64,000 nt of DNA, from positions 25,429-89,428 of the forward strand of contig CAYSEV010000002.1 in the NCBI GenBank assembly GCA_964430295.1, read 5' to 3'. The notes under the pieces were generated by a model. That model was not told the DNA's origin. It ran no database searches and was given only the letters and a program-made list of their open reading frames with translations. The translations under genes were made by a program, and so were the position numbers. This document shows, in pieces, positions 8,967-17,988 of this stretch. Numbering within the stretch: the first letter of the stretch is position 1; the number at the start of each line of letters is the position of its first letter. Source of the stretch: CAYGFH01 sp964430295 (lineage in GTDB: Bacteria > Patescibacteriota > Microgenomatia > UBA10105 > UBA927).

Positions 8967-10601
8967 ATGAAAAGATTTCTTCTTCTGGCAGGTATTGTTA
9001 TATTCGGATTGTTTATCCGCACGTATCACGTCGCAGAAAATCCTCCTTCTTTGTCTTGGGATGAAGTATCTATTGGGTATAACGCGTATAGTATCCTCAA
9101 AACAGGAAAAGATGAGCATGGCAGATTCCTTCCGCTTGATTCATTTATAGCGTATGGCGATTACAAACCCCCGCTTGCTATATATAGTGCCGTTCCATTT
9201 GTATTTCTATTCGGACTCACTGATTTGGCAGTGAGACTTCCTGCCGCTGTATTTGGGACACTCAGTATTCTTCTTACGTATTTTGTTGTTTTGGAATTAT
9301 TTTCTACATACTCACAAAAAAATAATATAGCGCTTCTATCATCAGCACTGCTCTCTATTTCACCCTGGCATGTGAACCTTTCACGCGGTGGGTTTGAAGC
9401 AAATGTCGCGTTATTTTTTGTGCTGCTTGGTGTTTGGTTCATTCTATCGTCACGCCATGTGAGGAGTAGATATATCTATATGTGGCTGCCATTTGTGGCT
9501 GCTATTTATACATTTAACAGTGCAAGGTATTTTGTACCTTTGCTGTCCATAGCATTATTACTTTATATCGCTCGGAATATTCAAAAACAATATAAATTGT
9601 TTATTACCGGTGTAGCGATTGCAATTGTGTGTATGTTACCGATACTTCCACACCTCGTCTCAAAGGAAGCGCGGTTGCGGTTTGCGGAGGTAAATATATT
9701 TACGGATACATCTGTTATTACACAGGCGAATGAGCGCACATCACGTACGGGAAATTCGCTTCTATCTCTTCTGGTTAATAACAGAAGAGTGGGATTTATC
9801 CGTAGTTATTTTATGCATTTCACAGATAACCTGCAGCCTGAATTTCTATTTATCAAGGGTGATGGTAATCCGAAATTTTCCGTACAGGATACGGGTGAAC
9901 TCTATATAATAGAAGCGCCGCTTCTTCTCATAGGATTTTTCACTATGCTCTTAGCGTTTCCGACACAGGCAGCACTCCTTCTGTTCTGGCTCCTTGCCGC
10001 AATCGTCCCGGCGGCAACAGCACGGGAAACACCTCATGCACTTCGAATCCTTAATTCGTTGCCTACATGGCATATCTTCATAGCATTTGGAATTTTTACA
10101 CTTGTTACCTCTATACATCGTAGACGTACGAAATTGGCACATGCAGCAGTGCTTCTTCTTTCATTGATATATATTTTTCAGGTTGGGTATTATCTGCATG
10201 AGTATTATGCACATTACCGGGTGGAGTATTCCGGTGAATGGCAATATGGATATAAACAAGCTATCCAAAAAATACTACCTATTCAACGAAACTATTCCCA
10301 TGTGGTCATAACCGATTCCATCGGAAGGCCATATATGTATACAGCCTTTTATACAAAAACTGACCCAATAGAATTTTTGCAGTCGAAGAAATCCTATACT
10401 GACTCGGCCGGTTTTTATCATGTTGATGGGTTTGGGAAATATATATTTAAAGATGTACTGCCTACTGATCTTTCCGATCGTACATTGTATGTCTGGGATG
10501 CGACTGAAGTGCCTAAAGGGGTCAGAGTACTTGATACAGTAACATTGCTTAATGGCGTTGCTAAATTAGTCATATTTGATTCAGGAGATGTGGCATTATG
10601 A
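8967..10601 (+). CDS. GT39-like membrane glycosyltransferase
   Basis: A 544-residue polytopic protein. Its first helix is followed by SWDEVSIGYNAYSILKTGKD, with D32-E33 as the expected catalytic acidic pair of PMT_2/GT39 enzymes. LSISPWHVNLSRGGFEANVA (about 126-145) is a second block conserved among the paralogues. The C-terminal soluble part begins near EWQYGYKQAIQK. It forms a tandem pair with the next gene, with which it shares an ATGA overlap, and the pair most likely arose by duplication. It opens the long plus-strand run. Substrate unknown. Confidence 0.83.
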   Translation: MKRFLLLAGIVIFGLFIRTYHVAENPPSLSWDEVSIGYNAYSILKTGKDEHGRFLPLDSFIAYGDYKPPLAIYSAVPFVFLFGLTDLAVRLPAAVFGTLSILLTYFVVLELFSTYSQKNNIALLSSALLSISPWHVNLSRGGFEANVALFFVLLGVWFILSSRHVRSRYIYMWLPFVAAIYTFNSARYFVPLLSIALLLYIARNIQKQYKLFITGVAIAIVCMLPILPHLVSKEARLRFAEVNIFTDTSVITQANERTSRTGNSLLSLLVNNRRVGFIRSYFMHFTDNLQPEFLFIKGDGNPKFSVQDTGELYIIEAPLLLIGFFTMLLAFPTQAALLLFWLLAAIVPAATARETPHALRILNSLPTWHIFIAFGIFTLVTSIHRRRTKLAHAAVLLLSLIYIFQVGYYLHEYYAHYRVEYSGEWQYGYKQAIQKILPIQRNYSHVVITDSIGRPYMYTAFYTKTDPIEFLQSKKSYTDSAGFYHVDGFGKYIFKDVLPTDLSDRTLYVWDATEVPKGVRVLDTVTLLNGVAKLVIFDSGDVAL

Positions 10602-12271
10602 AAAAACGTTCAATGATGTTTTGGATTATCCTCATAGTGTCTGCTGTGCTTCGTTTATATCAATTGGGTGCTGTCCCTATAAGCCCCGATTGGGACGAAG
10701 CTGCTCTTGGATATAATGCGTATACACTTCTACATACAGGCAGGGATGAATATGGGACGAGGCTGCCAACATCTATACGGTCATTCGGGGATTATAAGCC
10801 GCCGGTGTATGCATACATGGCGGTTCCATCTGTTGCGCTATTTGGACTCAATGTGTTTGCAGTTCGGCTTCCATCGGCAATCATGGGAATACTTGCTGTC
10901 GTTGGTGTGTTTTATTTGACTTTTGAGTTACTTGTTCTTGCAAAGAAACATACAGGGAGTAAAGAAATCATAGCGGTTCTTACGCAGTATCAGCGTCACA
11001 TACCGCTATTTTCAATGGCTCTTCTTTCTATTTCACCATGGCATCTTCAATTCTCCCGTGTTGCATTTGAAGCAAATATTGGTCTGACGATTCAAATATG
11101 GGCTATCACTATCTTTTTAATGAGTTTGAACAAACGTGTACTATTGCCTGTTTCCGCATTCTTATTTTCGTTAGGCATGTATGCGTATCATAGTGAACGT
11201 GTATTTTTACCACTTATGGGACTGCTTTTAGCAGCTCTATTTCGAAAAGAATTATTTGAAAAAAACCACATAAAATATACAGTATTCTCAATAGCTATTA
11301 TTGCTGTCTGCCTTGTCCCACTCGTTCGCAGTATGACAGATGATGCAACCGTCGCGAGGCTCAAAGGAACAAGTTCATTTACAAATCAGGTAACCATGCT
11401 GAATCGTTCCATTCATAAGCTCGAAGAGGATCAGAAAAATGGTAATAAACTGGGTGTATTGTTTGATAACAGACGATTTGTTTGGGTTCGTACAGTCGTG
11501 TCAGGATATTTGTCTCACTTTTCAGTACAGTGGCTGTTTTTAGCGGGAGATAATCCGAGGCATCATGCACCGAGTATGGGGATGATGTATCTATGGGAAT
11601 TGCCATTCCTGCTTATTGGTATAGTCTTTTTACTCAATTATATTCATTGGCGCACGGCGGCTATCATCATCGGATGGATACTTATCGCACCAGTTGCAGC
11701 ATCTGTAACTACCGGGTTGCCGCATGGGGTGAGAACTCTTACATTTCTGCCGACGTTTCAACTACTTGTTTCAATGGGACTTGTGTATACCTTGTATCTC
11801 CTTAAAACATATTCATCTGCCATCCAAAAAATTGCCGGTGCGCTTGTGATTGTTTCAGTTGTCTATGGATGTATCTATTATTTCACCATGTACTATGTCC
11901 ACATGGATGCGGAGGTCTCTGAAGATTGGCAATATGGATACGCCCATGTTGTTGCGTATACCGAGGGGCATAAGAGTGCATACAAAAAAGTAGTTGTTTC
12001 AACTTCATTGGATCAGTCGTATATATTTTTCCTCTTTTATACGGCGTATAATCCATCATCATATCTCTCCCGCGGTGGAACAGGTGGTATATATGGGGGA
12101 GACGTTCGCGTTGCATTTGATAGATATGAATTCAGACCTATTCGTTGGGATAATGAAGTGAAGGATGGGAGTATATTATATGTAGGAGCACCAAACGAGA
12201 TCCCACATCCGAACATCAAAGAGTTTACATATCTAAACGGCAAAAAATCGTTTAGTATCGCGGATAGATAA
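10598..12271 (+). CDS. GT39-like membrane glycosyltransferase (tandem paralogue)
   Basis: A 557-residue paralogue of the preceding product. It has the same SPDWDEAALGYNAYTLLHTG block (D33-E34), the LSISPWHLQFSRVAFEANIG block and a C-terminal domain starting DWQYGYAHVV. The C-terminal domain is closer to that of the gene cut by the left edge (1-1338) than to its neighbour, with a matching YLSRGGTGG/YLAQGGTRSG segment. The family has therefore duplicated more than once in this locus. Translation is coupled to the upstream gene through ATGA. No Shine-Dalgarno sequence is evident. Confidence 0.83.
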   Translation: MKKRSMMFWIILIVSAVLRLYQLGAVPISPDWDEAALGYNAYTLLHTGRDEYGTRLPTSIRSFGDYKPPVYAYMAVPSVALFGLNVFAVRLPSAIMGILAVVGVFYLTFELLVLAKKHTGSKEIIAVLTQYQRHIPLFSMALLSISPWHLQFSRVAFEANIGLTIQIWAITIFLMSLNKRVLLPVSAFLFSLGMYAYHSERVFLPLMGLLLAALFRKELFEKNHIKYTVFSIAIIAVCLVPLVRSMTDDATVARLKGTSSFTNQVTMLNRSIHKLEEDQKNGNKLGVLFDNRRFVWVRTVVSGYLSHFSVQWLFLAGDNPRHHAPSMGMMYLWELPFLLIGIVFLLNYIHWRTAAIIIGWILIAPVAASVTTGLPHGVRTLTFLPTFQLLVSMGLVYTLYLLKTYSSAIQKIAGALVIVSVVYGCIYYFTMYYVHMDAEVSEDWQYGYAHVVAYTEGHKSAYKKVVVSTSLDQSYIFFLFYTAYNPSSYLSRGGTGGIYGGDVRVAFDRYEFRPIRWDNEVKDGSILYVGAPNEIPHPNIKEFTYLNGKKSFSIADR

Positions 12272-12277
12272 TATCAA

Positions 12278-13879
12278 ATGTATTCTATGAAACAACATAA
12301 AAAAATAAAAAAAGAGCTGCAACCCACTGTTCCTTTTCAACAGACTGGAACAAACAGACTGTATATAGGGCTGATTATTTGTATAGTTGTTTGGGGTATA
12401 TTTCTTCGGAGTGTAGAATTGTTTAATGGAAATTTTCTGTTTGGGCTTGACCATGGGAGAGATTTTCTGGCTGCATATAATATAGTAGAGAATCACAAAC
12501 TGACGTTAATCGGAGCAGAGGCAGGCTCCGGAGTGGCTGGTATTAATGGCATTTTTCATGGACCGGGATACTTTTATCTTATCGCACTCTCATATATTCT
12601 TTTTGGCGGAAACCCTATTGGAGCAGAAGTGTTTATGGTGTTGTTTGGCGTGCTTGCGATTCTTTTTTCTATTAAATTTGGCTATGAATTGTGTGGAAAA
12701 GTTGGCGCAGTTCTTGCAACATTTTTTGTAACTGTCTCTCCACTTATTGTGTCGCAATCGCGATTTATCTGGAGCAGTCATCCTATTACTATTTTTGTAT
12801 TGCTTTCCATATACTGTGTCTATCAGATACCAAAAAAACCGATTCTGTTTGCACCACTAGCTGTGTTTCTTGCAGGATTTACATATCATTCACAACTGGG
12901 AGTTGCTGTCCCACTTACAGTTTCTGTACTTCTTGCCATACCTCTTGTATATAGAATTTCGGATTGGAAGGTGTATGCGTGGTCTTTTTTTGCATTAATC
13001 ATTGCGTATAGTCCTATGGCGTTTTTTGAACTGCGGCATAATTTTATGGCGGTACGAAGTGCCATTTCCTATGTGACGATCGGTGACTCTACCGGTGTTC
13101 ATACACCGATTCTTGATCCTTTACGCCTGGCTAACCATACATTTGATTATTGGAATAATTTTTATAATACATTCACCTATGAATTTGGGTGGATACCATG
13201 GGCAAAACAAATGGTGGTGCTTAAGATTATTCTACCGATTGTGGGTCTAGGTGCACTGCTCGTGAAAGAGAAGAAACAAAGACAATTTCTTTGGTTTATA
13301 CTTCTCATGACCGTAACCACATGGGCAGGATTTTTACTGCTCAATAATACAGTATGGGATTATTATCTGACTCATACGCGCATCGGCTATATTCTATTTT
13401 TTGTTATCTGCATGACAGCGCTGTGGAGGCAGAGAAAGCAATCTATTATCAAAAACGTCGGCGTTCTGCTTTGTGCAGTATTCATCGCGACAGTGGCATT
13501 TGGTTCCGTATTTCGACAATATGTTTCGTACACAATAGATATAAAAGACACAAATGTCATAGATAAAGTGAGGGCAAAGAAAGCAGTTATAGATATGATG
13601 TATACCGACGCGGCCGGTCAGCCGTTTTCTGAATTTATTTTTGTTCCTCCTATTTATACATACGCATATGATTATTTATTTATGACCTATGGAAAAAAGC
13701 GGTATGGTTACGTTCCGGGAAAAGAAAAACATGGAATTGCATATCTGTTGATAGAACCGGATAATGGTCAACCATGGAGACAAAAAGGATGGCTTGAAAC
13801 GGTGGTGCAGGGAGGGGAAACTGTTTGGAAAAAAACTATATATAATGGCATCATACTTGAAAAGAGGGTATATCCATGA
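12278..13879 (+). CDS. Polytopic GT-C-type membrane glycosyltransferase
   Basis: A 533-residue protein with a charged Lys-rich N terminus of about 28 residues, a helix, then LFGLDHGRDFLAAYNIV. D58 and D62 occupy the acidic first loop expected of GT39/PMT_2-like enzymes. GIFHGPGYFYLIALSYILFG follows and is typical of dolichyl-phosphate-mannose-protein mannosyltransferase-like bacterial proteins. About ten helices and a soluble tail from residue 430 complete it. The start could also be the ATG at 12287. It overlaps the next gene by ATGA. It is more diverged from the neighbouring GT39-like genes than they are from one another. Confidence 0.75.
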   Translation: MYSMKQHKKIKKELQPTVPFQQTGTNRLYIGLIICIVVWGIFLRSVELFNGNFLFGLDHGRDFLAAYNIVENHKLTLIGAEAGSGVAGINGIFHGPGYFYLIALSYILFGGNPIGAEVFMVLFGVLAILFSIKFGYELCGKVGAVLATFFVTVSPLIVSQSRFIWSSHPITIFVLLSIYCVYQIPKKPILFAPLAVFLAGFTYHSQLGVAVPLTVSVLLAIPLVYRISDWKVYAWSFFALIIAYSPMAFFELRHNFMAVRSAISYVTIGDSTGVHTPILDPLRLANHTFDYWNNFYNTFTYEFGWIPWAKQMVVLKIILPIVGLGALLVKEKKQRQFLWFILLMTVTTWAGFLLLNNTVWDYYLTHTRIGYILFFVICMTALWRQRKQSIIKNVGVLLCAVFIATVAFGSVFRQYVSYTIDIKDTNVIDKVRAKKAVIDMMYTDAAGQPFSEFIFVPPIYTYAYDYLFMTYGKKRYGYVPGKEKHGIAYLLIEPDNGQPWRQKGWLETVVQGGETVWKKTIYNGIILEKRVYP

Positions 13880-15540
13880 CGTTGTTACGGAAAATTCCGA
13901 TATGGATTTGGCTCCTTATTGCAGGTATTTTACCGATACTATCTTTAATTACTCCGGGACTTCCTATCACGCATGATGGGTCGGATCATGTGGCACGAAT
14001 TGCAAATTTTTATTTGGCTCTAAAGGAAGGAATAATCGTTCCGCGATGGGCTTCAAGTTTAAATTGGGGGTACGGACATCCTATTTTGATGTTTCTCTAT
14101 CCACTATCTTCTTATACAGCGTCGCTGTTTCATGCGATAGGATTCTCATTTATAGATAGTACAAAATTGGTGTTTGCAGTTGGATATGTAGCAAGTATAT
14201 GGGCAATGTATCTGTGGGTAAAAAAAATGTTTGGAGAAAAACCGGCGATTATCGGCTCATTATTATATGGTTTTGCTCCATACCGTTTTGTGGATCTGTA
14301 TGTTCGCGGAGCTATCGGTGAACATATGGCATTCATATTTCCACCACTCTTCTGTTATTTCCTTTTGCTTCTTTCTAAGGAAAAATCTGTGCGAAAAAAT
14401 ATAGGTTCAGGGATTGGCTTAGCGGTATCTTTCGCCGGCCTCATGCTGGCGCACAACGCTATTGCACTTATGATGATCCCGCTTTTTGTTCTGTATGGAA
14501 TATATTTGCTGAAGTTTGAGGCAGTGAAAAAACTTCAGTTTATTATTCTCTCAAAAATATCGGTTATTCTAGGCTTTGGATTATCTGCATTTTTTTGGAT
14601 TCCGGCTTTTTTTGAAGGAAAATATACACTACGCGATATTGTTACTGCTGGAGAGGTTTTAGAACGGTTTGTCCCTTGGACAAACTTTTTTTATTCACCA
14701 TGGAATTTCGGCGGGACAGATATGCTCTCAAAATCCCTGGGAGTAGCAGGAATTTTCTTAGTTGGTGCATCAATCTATACCATTACAAAATGGGGGAATC
14801 AAAAGCTAAAATTATTTACAGTCGTAAATCTGTTGATATTACTTATAACACTTGTGTTGATGACCTCCATTTCAAAACCCATATGGATGGCACTGACAAT
14901 TCTACAAAAATTTCAATTTCCCTGGCGGTTTCTTTCTGTAACAACAGTACTTGTTTCACTTATTGGTTCAACTGTCGTATATCTAATTGAGCAAAAAATA
15001 TCTAAACATATATTTTCTTTATTGTTTATTAGCTACTGTTTATTGATCATTTTTTCAACTGTCCATATGTGGCACCCTAAAGCATATCAGAAAAAAAATG
15101 AATCCTATTTTACCGGTATATATATGAGTACTACAGATACCGGTGAAAGTAGTCCTATATGGTCCATCAGATTTATGGAACATACACCTAATGCCGTTTC
15201 TGAGGTTATAGATGGGGAAGCCACTATACAGCAGACCTATCGTTCAACCACGAGACATACATATACGATAACTGCATCTAAACCATCCAGGATTTTGGAA
15301 AATACGTTATATTTTCCAGGATGGAACACATACGTAGACAATACTCCCGTCACTATGCAGTTTCAGGATCCGAATTACAGAGGACTGATCACATATGATA
15401 TTTCGCAGGGGTCTCATGTTGTCTCTGTCCGGTTTGAAGATACAAAAGTTAGAAAGCTTGCGAATATCATATCTATAGTCAGTGGTTTTCTACTTGTATT
15501 CCTATTTATACTATGTACTGTATGGAAAAGAAAAAAATAA
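13876..15540 (+). CDS. THDG-type polytopic membrane protein
   Basis: A 554-residue membrane protein. It has ITHDGSDHVARI (THDG at 32-35), PRWASSLNWGYGHPI, LYVRGAIGEH and LAHNAIALMM, blocks shared with the 4887 and 17985 products. QFPWRF near residue 350 and a C-terminal beta domain with LYFPGWNTYVDN are also common to the three. A final helix and Lys-rich tail close the chain. The family is usually labelled PTPS-related. The layout (first-loop acidic residue, many helices, extracellular beta domain) is that of a GT-C-like enzyme or accessory protein. It is coupled to the upstream gene by ATGA. Confidence 0.72.
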   Translation: MTLLRKIPIWIWLLIAGILPILSLITPGLPITHDGSDHVARIANFYLALKEGIIVPRWASSLNWGYGHPILMFLYPLSSYTASLFHAIGFSFIDSTKLVFAVGYVASIWAMYLWVKKMFGEKPAIIGSLLYGFAPYRFVDLYVRGAIGEHMAFIFPPLFCYFLLLLSKEKSVRKNIGSGIGLAVSFAGLMLAHNAIALMMIPLFVLYGIYLLKFEAVKKLQFIILSKISVILGFGLSAFFWIPAFFEGKYTLRDIVTAGEVLERFVPWTNFFYSPWNFGGTDMLSKSLGVAGIFLVGASIYTITKWGNQKLKLFTVVNLLILLITLVLMTSISKPIWMALTILQKFQFPWRFLSVTTVLVSLIGSTVVYLIEQKISKHIFSLLFISYCLLIIFSTVHMWHPKAYQKKNESYFTGIYMSTTDTGESSPIWSIRFMEHTPNAVSEVIDGEATIQQTYRSTTRHTYTITASKPSRILENTLYFPGWNTYVDNTPVTMQFQDPNYRGLITYDISQGSHVVSVRFEDTKVRKLANIISIVSGFLLVFLFILCTVWKRKK

Positions 15541-16304
15541 CTCTTTCAGTTGCTCTTGCGGTTTTTAATGAATCAAAAAATCTTCGGATGTGTCTGGATT
15601 CTATTAAAGATATTGCCGATGAACTCATTATCGTGGATGGGGGATCATCCGATAATACCGTAGCTATTGCAAAAGAATATCATGCAACGGTCATTCAGAC
15701 CGATAATCCGAAAATATTTCATATAAATAAACAAAAAGCACTCGATGAGTGTACATGTATGTGGATATTGCAACTGGATGCTGATGAGGTTATTCCCGAA
15801 GATCTTAAAAAAGAAATCGTTTCAACAATTAACAATGAACAATCAACCATCAACGGTTACTATATCCCAAGAAGTAATTATTTTTGGGGACATTTTATGA
15901 AAAAGGGAGGACAATACCCGGATAGTGTTATCCGTCTGGTTAAGAACGGGTACGCGACATTTCCTTGCAAAAGCGTACATGAACAAATTTTAATTCAGGG
16001 TAATGTTGGTACATTACTACACCCGATGAAACATTACACGTATCGTACACGCGCAGATTACTGGAAAAAAGCACATATCTATACATCACTGACTGCGTCG
16101 GAATTGAAAAACACGTATGGAAATACAATCGGTGCAAAAATAAGACTACTGTTTATATACGGATTATTGAAGCCAATAATCACATTCTTGACAATATATA
16201 TCCGCCACAAAGGATTTGTAGATGGACTGACCGGATTTGAGTTTTCTCTCTATAGTGCTCTTCATTATACGTGGGCATATATAAAGTATCTTCGAAACAT
16301 ATGA
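15522..16304 (+). CDS. GT2 glycosyltransferase, WaaE/KdtX-like
   Basis: A 260-residue cytoplasmic GT-A enzyme. IIVDGGSSDNTVAIA (about 37-51) and LDADEVIPEDL, with the metal- and nucleotide-binding DADE at 86-89, are the family signatures. The short length and the VHEQ segment near 151 resemble the WaaE/KdtX group of lipid-core glucosyltransferases. The start at 15522 keeps the first beta strand close to the N terminus; an ATG at 15513 would add three residues. It overlaps the THDG gene by 19 bases and the next gene by ATGA. Sugar donor not predictable. Confidence 0.85.
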   Translation: MEKKKITLSVALAVFNESKNLRMCLDSIKDIADELIIVDGGSSDNTVAIAKEYHATVIQTDNPKIFHINKQKALDECTCMWILQLDADEVIPEDLKKEIVSTINNEQSTINGYYIPRSNYFWGHFMKKGGQYPDSVIRLVKNGYATFPCKSVHEQILIQGNVGTLLHPMKHYTYRTRADYWKKAHIYTSLTASELKNTYGNTIGAKIRLLFIYGLLKPIITFLTIYIRHKGFVDGLTGFEFSLYSALHYTWAYIKYLRNI

Positions 16305-16840
16305 AAAAATATTTCTTAAATAGTGTATTAATTATTGCTTATTTTTTACTTACACATCCTTTGCAGGTTTATGCGGAATATATGCTTCCATATCCATCAA
16401 CAATGCCGGGAAATAAGATATATAAAATTTCGCGAGTTTTGGATTCGCTAAAAGCATATTGGTATGTTGGTGACATCGCGCAGGTAAAATACCATCTTAT
16501 GCTAAGTGATAAATATCTGGTCGAATCAAAAACACTTTTTGAATATAAACAGTATCTTTTGGCACGAGATGCTCTAAAAAGATCAGATGTGCATTTTACT
16601 GCACTCAAAGAGGCACTGGTTCATATAAAACAAAGCGGGAAAAATGTTACTGAGAGTAGCCGTACTGTTTCTGAAGCGGCAGATGCACATATTCAGGTTC
16701 TTAATACGTTACAAAATGTAATGCCTGAAGTGTTTGATTGGATACCCGAGAAAGGCGAAAAAACTCATATATCAATAACAGAATTACTTTCAAATGCAAA
16801 ACAAATACGTATGTCTGTTCGCCAAACTATTGAGAAATAA
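16301..16840 (+). CDS. Secreted DUF5667-like protein
   Basis: A 179-residue protein. An N-terminal signal peptide runs from Lys-rich MKKYF through a hydrophobic core to a probable cleavage near VYAEY (about residue 25). MLPYPSTMPGNKIYKISRV follows, the typical opening of DUF5667 domains in Patescibacteria and Actinobacteria. The rest is alpha-helical and charged, with YHLMLSDKYL and YLLARDALKRSD helices. It has no catalytic motif and should be extracellular or periplasm-like. The start is fixed by the ATGA overlap with the upstream GT2. DUF5667 function is unknown. Confidence 0.72.
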   Translation: MKKYFLNSVLIIAYFLLTHPLQVYAEYMLPYPSTMPGNKIYKISRVLDSLKAYWYVGDIAQVKYHLMLSDKYLVESKTLFEYKQYLLARDALKRSDVHFTALKEALVHIKQSGKNVTESSRTVSEAADAHIQVLNTLQNVMPEVFDWIPEKGEKTHISITELLSNAKQIRMSVRQTIEK

Positions 16841-16842
16841 CT

Positions 16843-17988
16843 ATGAAGCGTATTGTGTATGTTATCTCCATATTCATTGCTTTTTATATACTTTTTCTTT
16901 CGTATGCATTTCTGGATGTACATATATCACTTGCTCCATCATTTCCTGTAGAGTCATATCTAGTACAGATTAATGCATATGCGAGAAATCATCGGCCGGA
17001 AATGACAACACTATGGCTATTGGCATGCTGTGCGTTAAGTGCTTGTTACGTATATATTCTAAAAACAGCACATACTATAGGAAAAAAATCTTATAAATTC
17101 GTTTGGATTTGCATTGCGACTACTGCCATCATACTAGCGTTCGCATATCCCGCCACCTCCTATGATCTTTTCAACTATATAACAACGGCAAAAGTTACAT
17201 ATTACTATAAAGAAAATCCATATATCGTTATGCCTGTGGAATTCACGGGTGAGCCATATCTTGCATTTACCAGAGCTGCAAATAAAACTGCGCTCTATGG
17301 TCCTGTATGGATACTTATTACTGCAGTTCCATATATGTTGGGTGGTGAAAATATCTGGGCAACTATAATAACCTTTAAACTGTTAAATACAGCAGTTTAT
17401 TTATTGTTCTTATATTGCATTTTCCGCATAACCAGATCAATGAAAAATGTTCTTTTTTTTGCATTTAATCCGTTGGTATTACTCGAAGTCCTTGTATCAG
17501 GACATAACGATATATATATGATGATTTTTTCGTTAAGCGGCATATACCTCTGGTGGCACAATAGAAAAATATCCGGGTTTTTCTTATTCTTCCTTTCCTG
17601 GTTTATAAAAGGCATGACGATAACATTTTTGCCGCTTCTTTTCTTTCGAAATAAATCCTGGGAGCACATACTTCGATTCGCGTATTGGGTCGCATTGTTT
17701 GTGTTTTTTGTTTTCGCCCCGCTTCGCGAAGAGTTATATCCTTGGTATGCAATATGGTTTATATCAATTGCCTCTCTTATGAATTTTGAAACTAACCGGT
17801 TTATATATTCTCTTACAGTAGTCTTGTCTCTCACTCTGGAACTGCGACATTTACCGTATATGTGGATGGGTTACTATGAAGGTCCGGGGCCGATGCTGCG
17901 GATGCTTATCACCGGTATTCCTGTCTGTATATTTCTTCTAATATACCCTCTAATGAAATATAAACAATCACTATCTGTAAGAATATGA
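16843..17988 (+). CDS. MptB-like polyprenol-phosphate-mannose-dependent mannosyltransferase
   Basis: A 381-residue membrane protein. It carries YPATSYDLFNYITTAKV (D108 in the first large loop), NPY at 125-127, YGPVW near 152 and NPLVLLEVLVSGHND at 209-223. These blocks in this order are characteristic of the GT87/MptA-MptB-like branch of GT-C enzymes, which transfer mannose from polyprenyl-phosphate-mannose. It lacks a large C-terminal domain and is shorter than actinobacterial MptB. A matching donor synthase is encoded at 20605. It shares an ATGA junction with the next gene. Confidence 0.68.
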   Translation: MKRIVYVISIFIAFYILFLSYAFLDVHISLAPSFPVESYLVQINAYARNHRPEMTTLWLLACCALSACYVYILKTAHTIGKKSYKFVWICIATTAIILAFAYPATSYDLFNYITTAKVTYYYKENPYIVMPVEFTGEPYLAFTRAANKTALYGPVWILITAVPYMLGGENIWATIITFKLLNTAVYLLFLYCIFRITRSMKNVLFFAFNPLVLLEVLVSGHNDIYMMIFSLSGIYLWWHNRKISGFFLFFLSWFIKGMTITFLPLLFFRNKSWEHILRFAYWVALFVFFVFAPLREELYPWYAIWFISIASLMNFETNRFIYSLTVVLSLTLELRHLPYMWMGYYEGPGPMLRMLITGIPVCIFLLIYPLMKYKQSLSVRI

